Part shown: piece by piece, positions 7,088 to 13,761 of the stretch
Position numbering within the stretch: position 1 is the first letter of the stretch
Layout of the letters: each line of letters starts with the position of its first letter
From: Acidobacteriaceae bacterium
Lineage (GTDB): Bacteria; Acidobacteriota; Terriglobia; Terriglobales; SbA1
Direction: 5' to 3'
DNA length: 13,996 nucleotides
Assembly: GCA_019237515.1 (NCBI GenBank)
Contig: JAFAGX010000535.1
Location: 1-13,996, forward strand
Program-made: the position numbers and the translations under genes
Notes under the pieces: generated by a model
What the model was told of the DNA's origin: nothing
Databases searched by the model: none
Seen by the model: only the letters and a program-made list of their open reading frames with translations

Positions 7088-7759
7088 ATGTATAGAATCA
7101 TCACCATCGAGCGGGAGTATGGATGTGGAGCTGGCCAGATCGCGTGTCAGCTCGCTGAAAGATTGGGCTGGAAACTCTGGGATCACGCCCTCACCGAGGA
7201 AATCGCCAAACTGGCCAACGTTGAGTGCGCCGCAGTGGAGCGCTGCGAGGAACGCGCCGACAGCACCTTCCGTCGGCTGGTGAACAGTTTTCTTCGCGGC
7301 AGCTACGAAAGCCGCATGTCCGCCGCGGGGAATGAGCCTTTCAACACGGATCGCTTCGTGGACGTGGGCCACACAGTTATGGAGAACGTCGCCAAGAACG
7401 GAAATGGCGTGATCGTGGGCCGAGGAGCGCCCTACTTTTTGCGTGAACGCGCCGACGTTTTTCACGTCTTCTTATACGCCCCGTTTCCAGAGAAAGTCCG
7501 TCGCCTCAAATTGCTCGGCAAAAGCCAGCAGGAAGCGGAACACTTGCTGGATAACATCGATCGCGAGCGCATCGAGTTTGTGAAACGCTATTTCGATGCG
7601 GACTGGCCGACCCGGTCCCTGTACCACCTTATGATCAACACGGCCATCGGGAATGAAAACGTCATTTCGATAGTTTTAGACAGCATGTGCGTCTTTGAGA
7701 AAGGCCCCATTCGCGTACAGCCGCCAACTCATTCCGGTGAACAAGTCTCTACACAATAA
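7088..7759 (+). CDS. Cytidylate kinase-like family protein
   Basis: The 223-residue product begins MYRIITIEREYGCGAGQIAC, the N-terminal pattern of the cytidylate-kinase-like family. A strand leading to a glycine-rich turn is followed by a helix ERLGWKLWDHALTEEIAKLA. Further landmarks are GVIVGRGAPYFL (residues 107-118), the strand VFHVFLYAPF and the lid-like helix DNIDRERIEFVKRYFDADW. In true CMP kinases the loop is GxxGxGKS/T; here GCGAGQIA has no lysine. Weak or altered nucleotide binding is therefore likely, and phosphorylation of CMP cannot be assumed. The last 40 or so residues look unordered. The gene starts 19 nt after the adaptor stop and overlaps the next gene, so it belongs to the efflux operon. 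No clear ribosome binding site is seen, which suggests translation coupled to the gene upstream. Confidence 0.8.
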   Translation: MYRIITIEREYGCGAGQIACQLAERLGWKLWDHALTEEIAKLANVECAAVERCEERADSTFRRLVNSFLRGSYESRMSAAGNEPFNTDRFVDVGHTVMENVAKNGNGVIVGRGAPYFLRERADVFHVFLYAPFPEKVRRLKLLGKSQQEAEHLLDNIDRERIEFVKRYFDADWPTRSLYHLMINTAIGNENVISIVLDSMCVFEKGPIRVQPPTHSGEQVSTQ

Positions 7760-8438
7760 GATCGCCCTGGTTACGGGTGCCAACGGTGGTTTGGGAATGT
7801 CCGTTACACGGGCGCTTCTCGATGCAGGAGCGACCGTCGTCGGCGTTGCACGGCATATTGAACAGAAGGAGTTCGACAATCCTTCCTTCGTTGCAATTAC
7901 CGCCGAGCTTACCAATGCTGACGCGGCCCAAAAAACAGTCGATGAGGTTCTGTCCAGCTTTGGCAAGATCGATATTCTCGCGCATCTGGTCGGTGGTTTC
8001 GCCGGTGGGAAGACCATTGTCGAACTCGACGACGCCACTTTCGAGAAAATGCTGGACTTAAACTTGCGAAGCGCTTTTTACGTTCTCCGGGCGGTTGTCC
8101 CGCACATGCGACGTGCGGGAAGTGGCAGAATCATTGCGATTGGCAGCCGTGCCGCTGAAGATCCTGGCCCGGGTGTCGGCGCGTACAGCCTTTCCAAAGC
8201 CGCTCTCGTCTCCCTCGTCCGAACCGTGGCCCGCGAAAACAAACAGCAGGCCATAACTGCAAACGTCGTACTTCCGGGCACCATCGATACGCCCGCCAAC
8301 CGCGATGCCATGCCCGGGGCCGATCGTCGCACCTGGGTCCAACCGGACTCAATCGCTTCCCTGATCGTCTGGCTTGCCAGCGACCCAGGAAGAGACGTGA
8401 ACGGCGCAGTGATTCCCGTGTACGGGGCCGGAGTGTAA
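7737..8438 (+). CDS. Short-chain dehydrogenase/reductase (SDR)
   Basis: From a GTG at 7737 the product has 234 residues. It has the NAD(P)-binding TGANGGLG (residues 13-20), Asn109 in DLNLRSAF, catalytic Ser137 in IAIGSRAA, and Tyr150/Lys154 in AYSLSK, so the Ser-Tyr-Lys set and structural Asn are complete. The PGTIDTP segment marks the substrate-side loop. The usual NNAG after strand 4 is replaced by AHLVGG followed by FAGG, which I recall from a subset of classical SDRs. Substrate unknown. The frame also opens at a TTG at 7695, but that would add 14 residues with no counterpart in the fold; GTG 7737 begins right before the first strand. It overlaps the kinase-like gene by 23 nt, which suggests coupled translation, and closes the efflux operon. 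Confidence 0.88.
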   Translation: MNKSLHNKIALVTGANGGLGMSVTRALLDAGATVVGVARHIEQKEFDNPSFVAITAELTNADAAQKTVDEVLSSFGKIDILAHLVGGFAGGKTIVELDDATFEKMLDLNLRSAFYVLRAVVPHMRRAGSGRIIAIGSRAAEDPGPGVGAYSLSKAALVSLVRTVARENKQQAITANVVLPGTIDTPANRDAMPGADRRTWVQPDSIASLIVWLASDPGRDVNGAVIPVYGAGV

Positions 8439-8470
8439 AGATTCATCGCAGTATCCGCCGTAACCTCGCC

Positions 8471-8492
8471 AGTGCACCTTTTTTGCTGCACT
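8471..8492 (+). terminator. Weak hairpin after the efflux operon
   Basis: AGTGCA (8471-8476) and TGCACT (8487-8492) pair perfectly around a 10-nt loop that contains the T run; only TTAAC follows. It sits 32 nt after the SDR stop, where a terminator is expected, but it lacks a T tract after the stem, so it may be a different kind of RNA hairpin. Confidence 0.3.
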
Positions 8493-8557
8493 TTAACACT
8501 CCTGCAACATTCCGCCCTTAGCATAAGAATGTCCGGATTTGCCATGGAGAACGCGAT

Positions 8558-9046
8558 TTGGCTACGTCTCGCCTGCCTCGTTTCGCGCTGCCCCTACAGG
8601 TAGCGGCGGTCTGCTACCGTCGGCGCGGCCCGGACATCGAATTCCTGCTCGTCAACACAAATGGCGGGGGAAAGTGGACGTTTCCCAAGGGAGCTCCCGA
8701 ACACGGCATTTCCCACAGCCAGGCAGCCGAGCAGGAGGCCTGGGAAGAAGCTGGAGTCCGCGGGCACATCGAGACCCGGCACTTTCACCTCTATCTTCAC
8801 TCGAAAGGCGTCTTCTGGAAGCCTCCAGGTGTGCGCGAGTTCGTCATCAAAGCTTTCCTGATGGAAGTGGATGCCATTGAGCCCGGCCACGAACCCGAGC
8901 GAAATCCTACCTGGTTCTCTTCCGACGACGCCAAGAAGATTCTCGCTAAAGGCCGCGAAGTGAAGTACGCGCACGAAATGCAGGCTGTGATCGACAGAGC
9001 AGTCCAGCGTTTGAATGGTGCCGCAAAGCTGAACGTCACCGAGTAA
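8558..9046 (+). CDS. NUDIX hydrolase
   Basis: The 162-residue protein has the NUDIX box region at residues 45-67: FPKGAPEHGISHSQAAEQEA runs into WEEAGV. The essential EExG helix is kept, while the first box glutamate (GE in the classic motif) is Ile and the RE pair is QE. The form FPKG...G(I/L)S...AA..EAWEEAGV is one I recall from NUDIX enzymes related to diphosphoinositol/dinucleoside polyphosphate hydrolases, so the change may be normal for the subfamily. These enzymes cleave nucleoside diphosphates linked to other groups. The start is TTG at 8558: GGAG at 8546-8549 lies 8 nt upstream, an in-frame TAG lies at 8519, and no ATG exists in this frame between them. It is a single gene, 119 nt after the SDR. 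Confidence 0.86.
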   Translation: MATSRLPRFALPLQVAAVCYRRRGPDIEFLLVNTNGGGKWTFPKGAPEHGISHSQAAEQEAWEEAGVRGHIETRHFHLYLHSKGVFWKPPGVREFVIKAFLMEVDAIEPGHEPERNPTWFSSDDAKKILAKGREVKYAHEMQAVIDRAVQRLNGAAKLNVTE

Positions 9047-9070
9047 CGCCACCTTGTGCTCTAAATATCT

Positions 9071-9127
9071 GTCATCCTGAGCGAGGTCGTCCTGCGCAAT
9101 TGCGCGAGACAACGCAGTCGAAGGACC
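9071..9127. repeat. REP-like intergenic repeat with central palindrome
   Basis: The element starts GTCATCCTGAGCGAGG and ends CGCAGTCGAAGGACC. The middle holds a perfect 12-bp palindrome, GCGCAATTGCGC (9094-9105), with flanks GTCGTCCT and GAGACAAC that extend the pairing imperfectly. I recognise the two end motifs from dispersed intergenic repeats of acidobacterial and some other genomes. It lies in the 193-nt gap between the NUDIX and ABC-F genes; only one copy is visible in this window. Confidence 0.6.
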
Positions 9128-9239
9128 CCTTTTAGCTCTCCTGCTGTCACATGCCTTTCAAGAAATCCCTCATCAGCACCAAGTCGCAGCGCCCCATGCT
9201 TCTGCAAACCGCCCCTCTCATGAGACGATTGAATTATCC

Positions 9240-11168
9240 ATGATTCAGTTGTCTTCAGCCGGAAAGCGCTATGGCCAGAAGCTCCTGTTCGAAGGAGTCG
9301 ATTGGCTGATCACCAATCGCGACCGCGTCGGCTTGGTCGGCGCGAATGGCACAGGCAAATCCACCCTGCTGAAAATTCTCGGCGATTTGGAGACCCTCGA
9401 TTACGGCTCGATCAGCACTGCCAAAGGAATCAGCGCCGGATATTTGCCGCAAGAAGGCCTGACACTGTCCGGCCAAACCGTCTTCGCGGAGTGCATGTCG
9501 GTGTTTTCCGACCTGCGCGACATGGAGCGCGAAATGGAAGAGCTGACCGCGCGCATGTCCGAAGTCGACCACGCCTTGCCCGAATACACGCAAATCGCCG
9601 ACCGCTATCAACGTCTCGAGCATGAATTTCAAACCCGGGACGGCTACGCGATTGAGGCGCAAGTCGGCAGTGTGCTGATGGGTTTAGGTTTCGGCAAAGA
9701 AGACTGGCACCGGCAAACCGACGAATTCTCCGGTGGCTGGCAAATGCGCATGGCCCTCGCCAAGTTGCTCCTGGAAAAACCTAACCTGTTATTGCTCGAC
9801 GAGCCCACCAACCACCTTGACCTTGAAGCACGAAACTGGCTGGAAGAATATCTGTCGAATTATCCCTACACATTCGTCCTGATCTCCCACGACCGCTATT
9901 TTCTTGACGTGACCGTCAGCAAGATCGTCGAGATTTGGAATAAGAGAATCCACTTCTACCCGGGCAATTACGAGCATTATCTCGAGCAAAAGACCCAACG
10001 CCAGGAGCAGCTTGAGGCCGCGTATCGCAACCAACGCGAACGCATCGAGCAACTGGAAGTATTCATCAACCGATTTCGCTATCAAGCCACAAAAGCCAAG
10101 CAGGTGCAGAGCCGCATCAAGGAACTCGAGAGGATCGATCGCATCGAACTGCCGGAAGAAGAAAAGACGATCCATTTTTCCTTTCCGCAACCTAAGCAGA
10201 GCGGCAGGATTGTGGCTGAATTCGCCGCCGTGGCAAAGTCCTATGGACAGAAAGACGTCTTTCGCGACGTGAATTTCATGATCGAGCGCGGTGACCGCAT
10301 CGCACTCGTAGGCGTAAACGGCGCCGGAAAATCAACCCTGATCAAGTTGCTGGCGGGCAGGGAAGAGTTGACTGCGGGCGAATACAAGTTCGGGCATAAC
10401 GTCCAATCCGACTACTTCGCGCAGGATCAATACAAGGAGCTCGACGCAAACGCACGAATTTTGGACGACATCGGCACACTCTCTCCGCGTTCCACAGAAA
10501 CTGAACTGCGTAGCTTGCTAGGTTGCTTCCTCTTCTCCGCCGATGAGGTTTTCAAGCGCATCGGGGTTCTCTCGGGAGGCGAGCGCAACCGTTACGCGCT
10601 GTTGCGAATGCTTCTCCATCCGGCGAATTTCCTGCTTCTCGACGAGCCCACCAATCACCTCGATATCCGGGCGAAGGATGTCCTTCTCGAAGCTTTATCC
10701 AAGTACACCGGAACCGTGGTCTTCGTCTCTCACGACCGCTACTTCATCGATAAGCTCGCCACCCGCGTCTTCGAAATCGGTAACGGCCGCGTCGAAGTCT
10801 ATCCCGGCAATTACGAAGATTATCGCTGGCGAAAAGAGGGTGGAGCTGCAAAGTTGCAGGAGAGCGTTGAAGCGGCGACGGTGACTACGCCGCTTCAGCC
10901 CGGCAACGGCGATCATTCTCATGCGTCCGACGGTAAATCAAAGCGGCTGAATCCCATCAAGCGCAAGCAAATGGAAGATCGCGTTCGCGAACTGGAAGCA
11001 GAAATCAGTCGCACAGAATCAGCCATCGCCGACTGCGAAACCGGGCTGCAAACTTTCGTCAGCGCTGAGGAAACCACGCGCCTCTCACAGGAACTGGATC
11101 AGCAGCGGAGTGCCCTGAAACTCCACCTTTCCGAGTGGGAAGACTTGGCCAAAGCACTCGAGGTCTAG
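9240..11168 (+). CDS. ABC-F family ATPase (ribosome-associated type)
   Basis: The 642-residue soluble protein has two ABC domains and no membrane span. Domain 1 has Walker A GANGTGKST (34-42), signature FSGGWQ (163-168), Walker B LLLLDEP (183-189) with NHLD, and switch HD at ISHDRYF. Domain 2 has GVNGAGKST (358-366), LSGGERNR (444-451), FLLLDEP (464-470) and VSHDRYF. The roughly 80-residue linker between them (about 240-320) is charged and helical, as in ABC-F proteins that contact tRNA in the ribosomal E site. A C-terminal extension (about 570-640, KRKQMEDRVRELEAEISRTE...) is predicted to be coiled coil, as in Uup and several housekeeping ABC-Fs. It probably acts in translation; antibiotic protection cannot be inferred from the linker by eye. 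ATG 9240 gives the standard N-terminus; the ribosome binding site is weak. Confidence 0.92.
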   Translation: MIQLSSAGKRYGQKLLFEGVDWLITNRDRVGLVGANGTGKSTLLKILGDLETLDYGSISTAKGISAGYLPQEGLTLSGQTVFAECMSVFSDLRDMEREMEELTARMSEVDHALPEYTQIADRYQRLEHEFQTRDGYAIEAQVGSVLMGLGFGKEDWHRQTDEFSGGWQMRMALAKLLLEKPNLLLLDEPTNHLDLEARNWLEEYLSNYPYTFVLISHDRYFLDVTVSKIVEIWNKRIHFYPGNYEHYLEQKTQRQEQLEAAYRNQRERIEQLEVFINRFRYQATKAKQVQSRIKELERIDRIELPEEEKTIHFSFPQPKQSGRIVAEFAAVAKSYGQKDVFRDVNFMIERGDRIALVGVNGAGKSTLIKLLAGREELTAGEYKFGHNVQSDYFAQDQYKELDANARILDDIGTLSPRSTETELRSLLGCFLFSADEVFKRIGVLSGGERNRYALLRMLLHPANFLLLDEPTNHLDIRAKDVLLEALSKYTGTVVFVSHDRYFIDKLATRVFEIGNGRVEVYPGNYEDYRWRKEGGAAKLQESVEAATVTTPLQPGNGDHSHASDGKSKRLNPIKRKQMEDRVRELEAEISRTESAIADCETGLQTFVSAEETTRLSQELDQQRSALKLHLSEWEDLAKALEV

Positions 11169-11242
11169 CGGCGATCTGACGCCAGGTTTACGCAAACAGA
11201 TAACCAGCAGGAGTTTTCTGGATTGAGACGAGGCCAAAATTG

Positions 11243-12715
11243 TTATGTAGTGGCCAGTGCTCGTGCGAGCTCCTTGACACCGCGACGGATCTCTTTCACG
11301 TCCAACGCCGCGAATCCTAGTTGTAGCCCCTGTCTTGCGAGCGTGCCTTGGCTGTACCGATTCAGTGGAATCACATCCACATTGCGCTTCGCTGCGGCAC
11401 GCGCTGCGGATTCGGCCCGAATTCCGCCGCACAGCCATGCAGCCGTCTGTAACCCGGCTTCGACGGGTGAGATTTCCAGCAAACCAGCAAGCCTCATTTT
11501 AGCTTCTTCCAGTAACACCGAAAGGCGCTCAGCGTAGACCTCCCTCATCCGGCGCACGTGACGTGCAAAATGTCCTTCGGTGATGAAGTCCGTGAGTACG
11601 AGTTGCTCCGGCAGCGGTACGTGCCGCACGGTCAGCGATTGTATTGCTTCAAAGTGATGTACCAATCCTGCGGGAACCACAATGTAGCCCAAGCGCAGCG
11701 CAGGAAACAAAACCTTGCTGAAGCTGCCGGCGTAGATAACCGATTGGCTCTTATCGAGGCCTTGCAGCGCCGGAACGGGTCGTCCCGAATAGCGGTACTC
11801 GCTGTCATAATCGTCTTCAAAGATCATCGCGCCTGATTTGTTCGCCCACACCAACACTTCGAGCCGCCGAGCCAAACTCATTGTCGTTCCCAAAGGAAAC
11901 TGATGCCCCGGTGTGACATAGATCAGCCGCACGTCTTTCGAGGATAGTTGAGGAATCTTAATCCCCTGTTCATCCACCCCTGCCGCCAGGATCTTTGCGC
12001 CGAACGCCTGAAACGCGAGCGCGGCCCCAGGATATCCAGGGTTCTCGACACAGACTTGATCTCCCGGTTGCAATAAGAGGCGAGCTGTAAGATCGAGTGC
12101 CTCCTGGACTCCGGAGACCACTGCTACTTGCTCAGGTGCACACCTCACCCCGCGCGACACACTCAAGTATTCCGAAATGGCGTGGCGAAGCGGCTTGTAT
12201 CCCAACGGATCGCATCCCATCAGCTGGCGCGTGGAAATTCGCCGCAGGCAACGCATCGTGATCTTCGCCCACAGCGTGATGGGGAAAAGGTCTAACGCGG
12301 GAAGGTTGGCGCGGAACGCGCGAATCGGCCGGTTCTCGTAGCCGCTAAACAGTTTTGCTTTTCTGCCGTAGTCTGAAATTGCAAGTTGTCGATTCCTCTT
12401 GGCTGACGGCCCGGACGATCGTTCTGAAGGGACTTGCAGCAATCTCTCCGGTAGGACTTTGCTGACATACGTTCCCGACCCCACGCTGCCATCGATGTAA
12501 CCCTCGGACTTGAGTTGCTCGAAAGCATTGACGATCGTGCCGCGCGCTAGGCCATATTGGTACGCCAAATCGCGAGTGGACGGCAATCGCATTCCTGGGC
12601 GCAAGCGTCCGCCCAAAATCTCGCCGCTTAAGGACTCATACAGCCATCGATAGGCAGGCAGTTTCGGGCTGCGAGGCGGAAGGGCTATTTCTAAGACAGT
12701 CGTCTGCTTGGCCAT
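11243..12715 (-). CDS. MocR/GabR-type regulator (GntR HTH fused to aminotransferase-like domain)
   Basis: The 490-residue protein combines a GntR winged helix (about residues 21-86, with LPSTRDLAYQYGLARGTIVN and the wing GSVGSGTYVS) with a fold-type I aminotransferase-like domain (about 130-488). PLP-site residues are kept: the SGVQEALDL loop (201-209), NPGYPG (225-230), HQFPLGTTMS (271-280), DDYDSEYRY (301-309) and the Schiff-base lysine K334 in GSFSKVLFPALRLGY. Regulators of this class sense PLP or PLP adducts of amino compounds and often activate a neighbouring divergent gene while repressing themselves. The divergent neighbour here is the cupin-DoxX operon, which shares an 87-nt intergenic region with paired repeats, so that operon is the likely target. 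Unlike PdxR or GabR contexts, no pdx or gab gene is adjacent, so the effector is unknown. Confidence 0.92.
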   Translation of the reverse strand: MAKQTTVLEIALPPRSPKLPAYRWLYESLSGEILGGRLRPGMRLPSTRDLAYQYGLARGTIVNAFEQLKSEGYIDGSVGSGTYVSKVLPERLLQVPSERSSGPSAKRNRQLAISDYGRKAKLFSGYENRPIRAFRANLPALDLFPITLWAKITMRCLRRISTRQLMGCDPLGYKPLRHAISEYLSVSRGVRCAPEQVAVVSGVQEALDLTARLLLQPGDQVCVENPGYPGAALAFQAFGAKILAAGVDEQGIKIPQLSSKDVRLIYVTPGHQFPLGTTMSLARRLEVLVWANKSGAMIFEDDYDSEYRYSGRPVPALQGLDKSQSVIYAGSFSKVLFPALRLGYIVVPAGLVHHFEAIQSLTVRHVPLPEQLVLTDFITEGHFARHVRRMREVYAERLSVLLEEAKMRLAGLLEISPVEAGLQTAAWLCGGIRAESAARAAAKRNVDVIPLNRYSQGTLARQGLQLGFAALDVKEIRRGVKELARALATT

Positions 12716-12720
12716 TTTTT

Positions 12721-12770
12721 AAAGTGGTACATAGAATATATCGAAAAATGGATCTTGTGAGTGATCCATT
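12721..12770. promoter_or_regulatory. Candidate MocR operator in the divergent promoter region
   Basis: AGTGGTACAT (12723-12732) and AGTGATCCAT (12760-12769) agree at 8 of 10 positions as direct repeats starting 37 bp apart. The second copy also forms a perfect 8-bp inverted repeat with AATGGATC (AATGGATC 12747-12754, GATCCATT 12763-12770, 8-nt centre). AAAGTGG at 12721 begins 6 bp before the regulator's start codon and resembles the AAAGTGG core that I recall for PdxR-type MocR sites. Everything lies upstream of the cupin ATG at 12803, provided that start is correct. Confidence 0.5.
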
Positions 12771-12802
12771 ATTGCTCTATGGTCAGCGTTACGGAGGGTT
12801 CG

Positions 12803-13267
12803 ATGAATCTAACCAGAGCGTTGATCATAGTAATGGTTGCGTGTCCTGGATTGTTTGGAACGGCATGGTGCCAGACAAACCCTCCAAACCCTAAAAGCCA
12901 AAATAAAGATCGTGCCCGCACCCTGATATCCCAGGCGCTGCCACCGCTTGATGGTCATGGTCTGAAGGCAATCTTGGTGGAAGTTCGATACGGACCAGGT
13001 GAAGCTTCTCCGCCGCACAGCCACCCGTGCGCCGTCATCGGTTACGTGGCCGCAGGATCGCTACGAACCAAAGTGCAAGGCGAGCCAGAGATGATTTACA
13101 ACGCTGGTCAGAACTTTTACGAGGCGCCAAACGGTGTGCATCTTGTCTCAGCCAACGCCAGTACGACGGAACCAGCGAAATTGCTGGCGTATTTCATCTG
13201 CGATCGCGATACGCCACTTAGCATTGATATCCCTGAAAATCGCGGGCCGGAAGGAGAGTCACGATGA
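12803..13267 (+). CDS. Secreted cupin-domain protein
   Basis: The 154-residue product has a signal peptide (MNLTRALIIVMVACPGLFGT, cleavage near AWCQ) and a single conserved cupin barrel. Motif 1 is GPGEASPPHSHPCAVIGYV with H72 and H74. Motif 2 is GQNFYEAPNGVHLVSAN with H113. The usual motif-1 glutamate is not in its place, so the metal site would be three histidines plus another ligand. No enzymatic reaction can be assigned. ATG 12803 is chosen because GGAGG (12793-12797) lies 5 nt upstream and the signal peptide starts there; the frame opens earlier at GTG 12761, but that start would lie inside the operator-like repeat. The stop overlaps the next start as ATGA, so this gene heads a coupled operon, probably under the divergent MocR-type regulator. 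Confidence 0.82.
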   Translation: MNLTRALIIVMVACPGLFGTAWCQTNPPNPKSQNKDRARTLISQALPPLDGHGLKAILVEVRYGPGEASPPHSHPCAVIGYVAAGSLRTKVQGEPEMIYNAGQNFYEAPNGVHLVSANASTTEPAKLLAYFICDRDTPLSIDIPENRGPEGESR

Positions 13268-13761
13268 ACCGCCAATCCCCGGCTGTTTTGGATAGCACGA
13301 TGCCAGGCATCAGCGACAAATTGCGTGACATAAAGTGGGAGCGAGCGGGAATACTTTATGCGCGCGTTGCTCTGGGTGCCGCTTTCCTTTCCGCAGTGGC
13401 TTCGCGTTTCGGATTATGGGACGGTGTACTCGACCTCAAGCACTTTGTGAGTTTCATCGAGTACGCGGCGGAGGTCAATTCGTTCTTGCCCAGGACACTC
13501 ATTCCGACTGTCGCGGTCTTAGCTACGCTTTGCGAAACCGCGCTTGGAATTCTCTTGATCCTGGGCCTATGGCCACGGTGGGTTTCGCTCGGGAGCGCAG
13601 TTTTGCTAGCCATGTTTGGAACAGCCATGGCTATATCCTTTGGGCTCAAATCTCCAATGGACTATTCGGTTTTCTCCGCTTCGGGCGCATCCATTTTGTT
13701 GGCCTTGGATGCTTCCCGGCGGAAAGATCCAAACTCTCGGAATGAAGGAAGTAGAACATGA
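13264..13761 (+). CDS. DoxX-like integral membrane protein
   Basis: The 165-residue protein has about four hydrophobic segments: residues 29-47 (ILYARVALGAAFLSAVASR), 80-101 (IPTVAVLATLCETALGILLILG), 105-126 and 136-149. The N-terminal R.ALG.AFL..., the central ATLCETALGILLILGLWPRW and the overall length fit the DoxX family. Distant relatives include the DoxD subunit of thiosulfate:quinone oxidoreductase and membrane proteins linked to redox stress, but most members have no defined role. ATG 13264 overlaps the cupin stop (ATGA), and its own stop overlaps the start of the next gene in the same way, so the three genes are translationally coupled. The alternative M13 start is less likely for this reason. 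A role beside the secreted cupin, at or outside the inner membrane, is inferred from context only. Confidence 0.8.
   Translation: MNRQSPAVLDSTMPGISDKLRDIKWERAGILYARVALGAAFLSAVASRFGLWDGVLDLKHFVSFIEYAAEVNSFLPRTLIPTVAVLATLCETALGILLILGLWPRWVSLGSAVLLAMFGTAMAISFGLKSPMDYSVFSASGASILLALDASRRKDPNSRNEGSRT

Noticed and set aside
7695..7736. Upstream TTG start for the SDR
   Set aside because: It would deepen the overlap with the kinase-like gene to 65 nt and add residues that have no place in the SDR fold; GTG 7737 fits better.
8594..9112. Minus-strand 172-residue frame
   Set aside because: Antisense to the NUDIX gene and partly to the intergenic repeat; no family features.
11169..11242. Terminator in the convergent gap between the ABC-F and MocR genes
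   Set aside because: Only 4-bp stems (GGCG/CGCC, GTTT/AAAC) without T tracts were seen; not enough to call.
12761..12802. GTG 12761 as the cupin start
   Set aside because: No ribosome binding site, and it lies within the operator-like repeat; ATG 12803 has GGAGG 5 nt upstream and begins a clean signal peptide.
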